DNA from: Symsagittifera roscoffensis
Taxonomy: Eukaryota > Xenacoelomorpha > Acoela > Convolutidae
Assembly (NCBI RefSeq): GCF_963678635.1
Contig: NC_087069.1
Location: 23,672,303 to 23,736,302 of the forward strand
Direction of reading: 5' to 3'
Length of the DNA: 64,000 bases
Translations under genes and position numbers: made by a program
The notes under the pieces: generated by a model
The model's database searches: none
What the model was told of the DNA's origin: nothing
The model's input: the letters and a program-made list of their open reading frames with translations, nothing else
Shown: in pieces, positions 21,519 through 30,336 of the stretch
Numbering within the stretch: position 1 is the stretch's first letter
How the letters are laid out: each line of letters starts with the position of its first letter

Positions 21519-23480
21519 TCTTCCTTATCCCAAGTTTTGAGGTCCTATTTTTTGGTTATGGTTAGCTATAGGAATCATAATAATTGTCATAATTGTTTCG
21601 GGCAAAAAAACTTTCGACCTAGTTGAAATTTGTTAATGAAAGTGGAAAGGACTTTTATGATATATGATAAAAACTTGCCTGCTTTTTTGGCAGCGTAGCT
21701 CAACTGTTAGCAGCAGCAAACTATTGCTTTAAAATGAGCTAGTTTTATGATGAAAAGGCATCAAATTGAAACCAGTTTCTGGCCTAAATATACCGAATGA
21801 TAAATTTGTCAACTTTTGAAATAAGAAAAAGGTATTTCTAAGGAACTTGGCGCACCGATGATTTTGTTAATGAAAATTTTCAATTAAAGGTTTTTTCAAC
21901 CACGGAAAAAATCCGTTTCCAAACTCTTTAATGAACACTACATCGTGTTTAGCGAGAGAGCAGAGGAAATTTCAAAGAAAGAATACGATTTATTTTTCAA
22001 TGAACAATTTTAATATGAGTGAGCTTTAACAAATCTCTTGGTATGTTTCTACAAATTAAAACTATGGTATTGTGCTTGATCTAAATTTGCTGATTATGAA
22101 AACTTAATCGACTATTTGTTTATTTTCAACTCATTATGGGTTGATGTAGTCTTGGATTGGAAAATTCGTCTATGTTTCAACAAGCTATCGAAGTACAAAA
22201 AAATTCTGTTGGTTTGATTGAATATTTACCACCGATATCTTAATGAGTCCAAATGGTAACTGCAAGATCACTTTTGTTCCACCGGTTTGAAATTCAACAG
22301 GTTTGGGAGGTGTTGAACAAAATTAAACACAGAAGTTGCAAAAAAAGAGCAACTCCTTTTGATTTAAAAACAATTCATAAAAAAATATGTCTTTGAAACA
22401 AAATTATACTGATAATTCTAACCAACGAAATTTTTTTCTAAATTCTTGTTCCCTGTTTTCTATTAGTTCTGATAGCCCTAAGTACGACAATTTAATTATT
22501 TGAGACCTTATGGTGGTTTAAATGGTATTGGACAAAACACTTGCTTGGACAAAAACTTGAAAAAATATAGAATTGCGCTCTAATTTGGACAATGCGGCGG
22601 GAATTATACACGGTTTTTACCTAGAGGGTTCCACGTACTGTTACATGATTCCCTGGAAATAAAACAATAGCTTATTGGGGCATTTGAATGGAATAGCTTT
22701 CTGCCTTTTCATTAAGTTGAAAAAACCAGAATTTTAACATTAACTAGTATGCTGAGCAAGAAATTAGATGTACTTGACGTGGAGAGCTTTCGTTACAAAA
22801 AAAACGTCTCTGTGGTAATTTATCAATAACAATTCCAGACTACAGCGACCAACTCATTTTTCTACCTCCGGTGATTTTCAATAAACTAACAAATCTCGAA
22901 CAAAAAAAGAACAACTGGTTAACAAATTGTTTACACGGTCTCCTTTGGAAAAACGTTGGTTAACTTTTCATAAACTCGAAAAAAATTTCTCAAACTTTTG
23001 TGTTGAGAAATACTGGTGCCGTTTATTTTTCGCTAAAAGAAAGAAAAGACAGAGTTTTTGGCCAAAGTTTTGGACCGAAAAGCTGAAAACCTATATAATT
23101 TGTGTTGCTTTCTCCTCGGGTTGAAAACTTATATTTCAAAATAATCCAAGTTGCAATAGGTATATACCTCATTACACTTCCAGGAATCCTTGTGCGCTGA
23201 AGAAAAGCAATGTTTTTTATGATTGCTTGAAAATTGAACAACAGCGAGAGATCAGCGAAAGTGGACACATACATATCACCAACTCCAAAGCTTTTTGCGT
23301 GGATGACTCCAAAGGGTGATATTGAATTTTCATTTAAAAAGAACAGAACGTTTTGATTGCAGCGGCTAAATTTTTCAGAGGAAGGAGCAGATAAAAGTTT
23401 CAGAAGAAGAGTTGATTACATGAAAAAGATTTTTGTCCAGTTATTGATCAATTTTAGACTTCCAGAAGTTCAAATTTATC
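21519..23480. other. AT-rich part of the insert without a supported gene
   Basis: Stops are dense in all frames. Short frames (22927-23124 plus, 23023-23274 minus) show no recognisable family. Coding remnants may exist, but I cannot support any. Confidence 0.35.
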
Positions 23481-23484
23481 ATAA

Positions 23485-23679
23485 ATGTTAGCCAGCAAGC
23501 CAGGAGTTTATCTTCCTGAACTAATCTTAGTACCCAAACGTCAGCTAGGAGTTCAGATGGATCTAAACAGCAGTAAATTGTCAGATGGGACTCAGACGAT
23601 TGTGAAAGAGGATACTGTGAAAAAATTTAGTCTTAAAAATTGCAAATATCCCATCAATTTATGTTCTAGAACTGCATGA
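23485..23679 (+). CDS. Small unrecognised frame upstream of the ATPase remnant
   Basis: 64 residues, starting MLASKPGVYLPELILVPKRQ and containing QLGVQMDLNSSKLSDGTQTI. It has the same direction as the ATPase remnant and normal protein composition. It is probably the remnant of a gene of the same element. No family was recognised. Confidence 0.3.
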   Translation: MLASKPGVYLPELILVPKRQLGVQMDLNSSKLSDGTQTIVKEDTVKKFSLKNCKYPINLCSRTA

Positions 23680-23807
23680 CATAAATGATAAAGATTTTGA
23701 AAAAATTTTACTGTTCATATTTTTAATTAAAAATATATGTTTTTTTACAAGCTTCATTTACACTGAGAAAAATTCTAACACAGTCTGTAGAATAAACCGT
23801 TTCTCAA

Positions 23808-23945
23808 ATGCCAGAAACAACAGCATCAGTAGATGAATCTGACGCAACAAAAGTAACAGATTTTTCATTAAAGGAGACAAACTGTGAAAAAAATGCAAAG
23901 CGTGAAAGTTTTCTAACAATGTTACTGTGCCAGGATCTGAAGTAG
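23808..23945 (+). CDS. Small acidic/threonine-rich frame
   Basis: 45 residues from ATG at 23,808 to TAG at 23,943, starting MPETTASVDESDATKVTDFS. It lies about 180 bases before the ATPase remnant on the same strand. It may be a truncated gene of the element. No function can be assigned. Confidence 0.25.
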   Translation: MPETTASVDESDATKVTDFSLKETNCEKNAKRESFLTMLLCQDLK

Positions 23946-24128
23946 TTTTTGCTGCGCAAATGGCAGTAATTCTAGTTTTACTATATCTCTGCATCCTCAA
24001 ACTTTCTTTCACTAAGTTATTTGCGAAGAAACTTCAATTTAGTTCTCATTTGTATATGGCTTGATTGGTTAGGTTCTACCAAATAAAATGATAGGCTTAA
24101 TGTGATTGATACTTCGACAAGAGTTTTC

Positions 24129-24774
24129 ATGGCGGTAGTGGGACCCTCAGGATCCGGAAAAACGAAGGTAATTCCCAAATTTTTGATGGGAAATTTTTTT
24201 CACGCTAAGTTTGTAACCGTTACATAACTTTACAAAGAGATGCATCCGACACTATCAGAAGAAGTTTTCTCTCGCAATATTATTTCATAAAAATTGTCGG
24301 ATTCGAGTCTAAAAGAAAATTAGAAAATTTTCTTCTAGTTTTCGATGATTCATATGAAGACATCCATAATGACAATGAGTTTTTTAGACAAGCAACAACA
24401 GGGAGACATAGATGAATAGATGAAACAATTTTTAATATTAACTTGTTTCAACACAGTCAATGGTCGCGTACGATTGACTTGAACACTTCACACATCATTT
24501 TTTTCAAATCGCCTCGTGACGTTCAGCAAGTAGCACTTTAGGGCTACATTCGAATATATCAAAACATTTGAGAACCTCTTACAAATTAGCTACCAGACAA
24601 TTTTATGAAAATCTTCTAATCAACTTGAGCACCCGTACATTAGACTGTTTGGGAATTTGTTCAAGTGTCACACAACTTGAGCAAACCGTTTTTTTATTCA
24701 AAGCAGGAATTACTCCAATCACTAACGAAAAAGAAAAACTTATCTTTTCTGCGGTATATGATACAAATTAAACC
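24129..24774 (+). pseudogene. Virus-type DNA-packaging ATPase, broken
   Basis: Three consecutive blocks read as one FtsK/HerA-like (A32-type) packaging ATPase. Block 1 (24,129-24,227) has the P-loop GPSGSGKT right after MAVV. Block 2 (about 24,290-24,541) has the Walker B strand LLVFDDS, then the arginine-rich ATTGRHR sensor region and, after an in-frame TGA at 24,413, FFKSPRDVQQVAL before a TAG at 24,539. Block 3 (24,568-24,771) continues in another frame with LINLSTRTLDCLG, the usual end of this protein type. Such ATPases translocate DNA into capsids in Maverick/Polinton-like and adintovirus-like elements. With two stops and at least two frame changes it cannot make a working enzyme. The family assignment rests on motif order only. 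Confidence 0.65.
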
Positions 24775-24815
24775 TGACTAGTTAAGACTTCCAAATAGAA
24801 AAACCTCAAATCGCG

Positions 24816-25137
24816 AGAGCTATAAAATTTTTATTTGCGATTGTTTGCTCAATGTAGTCAATGAAAACTTTTTTAAAAGTACTTCTCAACCTAATTATGA
24901 CTGCTGAAGAATTCATTTTAAATTCGAAACAACTATATGTTCAAAAGCAACCTCATGCTGCACGTGTGTCTTCATGATACTAGTACTAAAGTTAAAAATC
25001 TCAACTGTCCTACCTTAGCTGGCTTAGGCCCCTATTACCTCCTCAAACTAGTAAGACTACTGCAAAGAAAGGAACCATTTACGGAAAATGCTGAGCTCCA
25101 ACAAGAGCAACTTAAACTGTTAACGGACGATAAATAA
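24816..25137 (+). pseudogene. Remnants of a gene or genes downstream of the ATPase
   Basis: Right after the ATPase remnant, the plus strand reads FICDCLLNVVNEN (about 24,832-24,870). After frame changes it reads LMTAEEFILNSKQLYVQKQP (about 24,896-24,954), and then a frame at 24,937-25,137 ends in ENAELQQEQLKLLTDDK. The pieces look like the ends and beginnings of small broken genes of the same element. No family could be named with confidence. Confidence 0.3.
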
Positions 25138-25160
25138 GCAGCATTGATCGACCGTGATAA

Positions 25161-28100
25161 AGATGACGTATGATCTAGTAGTTAAAATGCGCTGGGATGT
25201 TTTTGACCCAATGAACTTGTCGTCATGAAGTCGGCCGTTTTCAATTTTTTTTAGGTCTTCATAATAGAACGTTTGGTATTCTCTTCAAGTTAAAACGAGA
25301 AAGCTTCGCCTAGAGTTGATTGTCCTCGTACAGACACCCGCTCATAACACTCTTCGAGGAAATTGGGCTTTTTAATAAGTCCCTCCTTAAAAAATTAATT
25401 TTTCATTTTTGGAAGGATATTACACATTTTCGAAGGACGGGTTTCTTCATTTACGACGGCACATGACAACAAATTGGTGCACGTGCAAGGGCTCATTTTT
25501 AATTGATTATGTAAATATACTGAGGTAGCGTAGGAACCTTTAGTAAAACTGCGCCAGAAACTTTTTAACCTAATGAGCTTGTCGTGATTAAGTCGGTGGT
25601 TTTTCAGATTTTTTCAGTCGTGTTATTGAAACGTTTGGGGTTCTTTTTTAAAAAAAAACCAGCCAAACGCTCTTAGAACGAATCAAAACACACAAAAAGT
25701 TGTTGATAACAGTCTCCGAGAAATTTGAGTAATCCAATTGAAGCGTTTATAAAAAGATTATTGTCTCTCCATTCGACCATAGCTAAAATTTTTCGAAGGA
25801 CGAGTTATTCCATCGTCGACGGCACATGACAACAAATGCGGGCATGTCTAAGCGCCAAAATTGTTTGATTGTGTAAAACCACTGGGAATGGTGTGTGGTC
25901 AAGTAGTTAAAAAGCGCTGGGAAGTTTTCAACCCAAGAACTTGTCGTCATTAAGTCGGTGGTTTTTCAAATTTTTTCAAGTCGGGTTTTTGAAACATTTG
26001 GTGTTCTTTTTTTTTGATTAAATGAGTCAAACGCACCTAGAAGGAACTATAATATACAGAAACTTGTTGATAACAATCTCCGATAACTTTGAGCTATGAA
26101 GTAGGTCCGGTTTTACTGAAAATGTTATTCTTTCCTTAAATCGATACTACCAATTTCCGAAGGACGAGTTTTCTTAAATTTGACAAAGCATGATAGCCAA
26201 GGTGAGCATCTCGATAAGCCCAATATCGTTTGGATATGTAAACCAAATGGAGAAGTGTTGTAGCCAAAAGCCAAATTGCGCTGGGGTAATTTATGCCTAA
26301 TCGGTGTTTTTCAGAGTTATTTTAATCGTGTTAATGAGACGTATGGGAGTTCTCTGCTTGATGAAACAATTCAGACGTGCCGAGAATTCTTCTAACAACA
26401 CAGATCTTAGTCAATAACACTCACCGAGAAATGTTAGTGATCCAATTGAACCGTTTATTAAAAATTATTTTCTCTCGGTTCGATGGTTGCTACAATTTTT
26501 CAAGAACGAGTTTTTCCATTGTCGACGGCACATGCGACAAAAGCGGGCATGTCGAAGTGCCCACATTTTTTTGATTATGTAAAACCACTGGGAATGGTGT
26601 GTGATCCAGTAGTAAAAAACCGCTGGGAAGTTTTCAACCCAAGAACTTGTCGTCATTAAGTCGGTGGTTTTTCAAATTTTTTCAAGTCGTGTTGTTGAAA
26701 CATTTGGGTTCTTGTTTTTGATTAAACGAATCAAACGCTCCTAGAAGGAACTATAATATACAGAAACTTGTTGATAACAATCTCCGATAAATTTGAGCTA
26801 TGAAGAAGGTCCGGTTTTACTGAAAATGTTGTTCTTTCCTTAAATCGATACTACACATTTCCGAAGGACGAGATTTCTTAAATTTGACAGGGCATGATAG
26901 CCAAAGTGAGCATCTCGATAAGTCCAATATCGTTTGGATATGTAAACCAAATGGAGAAGCGTTGTAGCCAATAGCCAAATTGCGCTGGGGTGTTTTATAC
27001 GTAATCGGTGTTTTTCAGAGTTCTTTAATCGTGTTAATGAGACGTATGGGAGTTCTTAGCTTGATGAAACAATTCAGACGGGCCGAGAATGCTTCTAACA
27101 CCACAGATCTTAGTCAATAACACTCACCGAGGAATGTTAGTGATCCAATTGAACCGTTTATTAAAAACTATTTTCTCTCCGTTCGATGATTGCTACAATT
27201 TTTCAAGAACGAGTTTTTCCATTGTCGACGGCACATGCGACAAAAGCGGGCATGTCGAAGTGCCCAAATTTTTTTGATTATGTAAAACAACTGGTAATGA
27301 CGTATGATCCACTAGGTAAAAAGCGCTGGGAAGTTTTCAACCCAATGAACTTGTCGTCATTAAGTCGGTGGTTTTTCAAATTTTTTCAAGTCGTGTTGTT
27401 GAAACATTTGGGTTCTTGTTTTTGATTAATTGAATCAAACGCTTCTAGAAGGAACTATAATATACAAAAACTTGTTGATAACAATCTCCGATAATTTTGA
27501 GCTATGAAGTAGGTCCGGTTTTACTGAAAATGTTGTTCTTTCATTAAATCGATACTACACATTTCCGAAGGACGAGATTTCTTAAATTTGACAGGGCATG
27601 ATAGCCAAAGTGAGCATCTCGATAAGCCCAATATCGTTTGGATATGTAAACCAAATGGAGAAGCGTTGTAGCCAATAGCCAAATTGCGCTGGGGTGTTTT
27701 ATACGTAATCGGTGTTTTTCAGAGTTCTTTAATCGTGTTAATGAGACGTATGGGAGTTCTTTGCTTGATGAAACAATTCAGACGGGCCGAGAATGCTTCT
27801 AACACCACGGATCTTAGTCAATAACACTCACCGACGAATGTTAGTGATCCAATTGAACCGTTTATTAAAAACTATTTTCTCTCCGTTCGATGATTGCTAC
27901 AATTTTTCAAGAACGAGTTTTTCCATTGTCGACGGCACATGCGACAAAAGCGGGCATGTCGAAGTGCCCAAATTTTTTTGATTATGTAAAACAACTGGGA
28001 ATGACGTATGATCCAGTAGGTAAAAAGCGCTGGGAAGTGTTACACCCAATGAACTTGTCGTCATTAAGTCGGTGGTGTTCAATTTTTTTCTAAGTCGTGT

Positions 28101-28705
28101 TGTTGAAACATTTGGGGTTCTTTTTTTAATTAAACGAGTCAAACGCTCCTAGAAGGAACTATAATGTACAGAAACTTGTTGATAACAATCTCCGATAAAT
28201 TTGAGCTATGAAGTAGGCCCGTTTTACTGAAAATGTTGTTCTTTCCTTAAATTGATACTACACATTTCCGAAGGACGAGTTTTCTTAATTTTGACAAAGC
28301 AAGATAGCCAAGGTGAGCATCTCGATAAGCCCAATATCGTTTGGATATAAAAACCAAATGGAGAAGCGTTGTAGCCAATAGCCAAATTGCGCTGGGCAGT
28401 TTTATACCTAATCGGTGTTTTTCAGAGTTCTTTTAATCGTATTAATGAGACGTATGGGAGTTCTCTGCTTGATGAAACGATTCAGACGTGCCGAGAATGC
28501 TTCTAACACCACAGACCTTAGTCAATAACACTCACCGAGGAATGTTAGTGATCCAATTGAACCGTTTATTAAAAACTATTTTCTCTCCGTTCGATGATTG
28601 CTACAATTTTTCAAGAACGAGTTTTTCCATTGTCGACGGCACATGCGACAAAAGCGGGCATGTCGAAGTGCCCAAATTTTTTTGATTATGTAAAACAACT
28701 GGTAA
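25161..28705 (+). repeat. Satellite array, about 704-base dimeric organisation
   Basis: Two alternating monomer types form a regular higher-order unit. Equivalent points lie at 26,377, 27,089, 27,793 and 28,488 (steps 712, 704 and 695). One type carries ACACATTTCCGAAGGACGAG and CCAATATCGTTTGGATATG. The other carries TTGTCGACGGCACATGCGAC and GGGCATGTCGAAGTGCCCAA. The last three units are highly similar by eye. The repeated frame of about 62 residues at these points is a by-product of the repeat. Confidence 0.9.
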
Positions 28706-29590
28706 TGTAACATTCGCCCAAATATCACACAGCGACGGAGCGTAGAAAAAGTACCTATCAACGACTGGCAGGCGTCAGTTACCTTAATTCTACTCGTTTT
28801 TCACCGTCTCGACCTTGCCAGTTGATTTTCTGGTCTGTTTAGGGCAAAGTAAAAAGTTACCATTTTTAGGCCATCAGTCAAACGACTTTTGATCAGCTTT
28901 CGTTTGCATGCGAACACAACCACATAGCTGAGTCTCGGATCCTCAGACTACGTGATTGTCATTAAAAACACGGCTCGAACAACCTATTTTATTATGTTTT
29001 TGTGTGACAGTTTTATATTAAATCCATTGGAGATGGATTGACCCTTTCCTTTTTTTATCTACTCATGCTCTGAAATATTAAATAATAACGGTGTTAATTA
29101 AGATCTAGGACATTACAGCAGCTGTTATAGTCAGTTTTCACAGTCCCTTCACATATAACAGTCTCTGGGGGACCAAGCCTCCGCTCCCGTGATTTTCTTG
29201 AGATAACACTCTTATCTCCTATATTTCGTGTCCCGGGAGGGTTCCGTGGTATTTCTCTTCCCCCCACTGAAGCCTCCGTCTCCACAAATATCTGTCGCTA
29301 AGGTCCTTATCGTGTGTTTTTGACACGATAAGAGGCTCCGTAATTTTTCTGTCTTTGATACAACTGTTCTTCACAATCTATATCGTGGTTCTGATTTTCG
29401 TCTTTTTTATTCAAAATGGCCGTCTTTTTTCTATTTCTCAGAAATGTTCTTCTTCCGATCGAAATTTTAAAAATAAAAATTCTAGAACATTCTGACCCTC
29501 CGTCGCAACACTTTTCTGTTCATAAGGCCTTTAGTCACTTTTATTTCTGTCGCGGGAAGGTTATGCTGTGTCATCTGGCAGAATGGCACA
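28706..29590 (-). repeat. 3' LTR of the 24.4 kb element
   Basis: 885 bases. In element sense it begins TGTGCCATTC and ends GAATGTTACA (TG...CA). It matches the LTR at 52,235-53,119 base by base except at 29,439 (C here, A at 52,968). It contains a polyadenylation signal (AATAAA in sense, plus coordinates 28,988-28,993) and a perfect 10-base-stem hairpin at 29,306-29,332. Confidence 0.95.
28988..28993 (-). terminator. LTR polyadenylation signal
   Basis: AATAAA in element sense. The same position in the 5' LTR is 52,517-52,522, and the second element's LTR has AATAAA at the equivalent place (54,981). Conservation between diverged LTRs supports a role. Confidence 0.65.
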
Positions 29591-29605
29591 TACTCCCCGG
29601 ACAAG
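29591..29605 (-). promoter_or_regulatory. Candidate polypurine tract next to the 3' LTR
   Basis: In sense, the bases before the LTR read CTTGTCCGGGGAGTA. The purine core GGGGAG is short for a plus-strand primer. The same 13-base sequence recurs several times inside the element (see findings). Confidence 0.4.
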
Positions 29606-30336
29606 TCTCCATCAATGTCCCTATTGATCGCACAACACCGGGTTATCGTCAAGTAGGTATCCAGTTTTCTGTAACCAATCTTACAAATTGCATAAGAAAA
29701 TGAAATTTATCTACTCCACTTCAACTCACTACGTGTTCACAAATGGCATCGTACTACATCTCACTGCCTTTCAAAATTTTCACAAAATTTGCACCATGAG
29801 GAGTGTCCTAGATAAAAAAATTTTTTCTGACTACTTACGTCATCTCGCCATAAAACTTCTTTTCGCCTCTGATTAAAAAGTGGGACGTGGCACGGCCACG
29901 CACCCGTTAAAATTAACTTAACTTCACTCACCAAGTATAATCAGTCATTTATGCGGTCCTTTCAATATTAAAACTAAGAAACTCTGTGGCTAGGAAAGTT
30001 CTTGAGTTACCCACCCTTCCCGAGCGAGTTTACTCAAACTTACCATGTCGCCACACAGTGAATTTGTGTCTTACACAGGTTAAAAACTTCAGTCGGGAAT
30101 AAATAGGTAAATATACTCACCTATGCTCCTTATATACATACATAGATAGTAGTAACTAAATCAACAATTTCAACAATTTTAACAATTGCAACAATTTTCA
30201 AAGTTTGGTCTGACCAAACTAAATCAAAACAAAAAGTTTAACAAGTTCAATAATCAAAACTTGGTTGATTTGTTCAAGTTTTTACACACAAAGACAATCA
30301 AGTTTTTTCTCCTTCTCTTCTCTCCTTCGGTCATCT
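29606..30336 (-). other. 3' untranslated region of the 24.4 kb element
   Basis: About 730 bases between the last stop and the polypurine tract. No gene was seen. It holds a short A/T-rich repeat of CAACAATTT type near 30,158-30,200. Confidence 0.6.

Larger units (their letters stand above)
21325..25160 (+). mobile_element. Decayed virus-like DNA element inside the satellite
   Basis: The satellite stops near 21,325 and resumes near 25,160 at a matching point of the monomer (GACGTATGAT.(C)AGTAG), so about 3.8 kb was inserted. The insert is AT-rich (Walker A region at 24,129, Walker B at 24,341). Its only recognised gene is a packaging-type ATPase remnant, flanked by small frames in the same direction. 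This order suggests a Maverick/Polinton- or adintovirus-like element. I found no polymerase B, integrase or clear terminal inverted repeats, so it is a fragment. The boundaries are approximate. Confidence 0.55.

Noticed and set aside
21690-21770. tRNA-like start GCAGCGTAGCTCAACTGTTAG
   Set aside because: No proper anticodon loop of seven bases and no T-arm (GGTTC-like) follow, and the acceptor stem does not close.
27089-28685. Repeated frame of about 62 residues with similar sequence (26377, 27089, 27793, 28488) as a small gene family
   Set aside because: Spacing equals the satellite period, non-synonymous changes are as common as silent ones by eye, and no other gene features are present.
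12895-28705. TTCGAAGGACGAGTTT in most satellite monomers as a CENP-B box
   Set aside because: The TTCG and the central A fit, but the CGGG half of the box is absent in the units I checked.
29416-29703. Plus-strand frame in the LTR (MAVFFLFLRN...) as an antisense gene
   Set aside because: It only reads LTR sequence, runs out into flanking DNA differently at each LTR, and is not kept as a clean frame in the second element's LTR.
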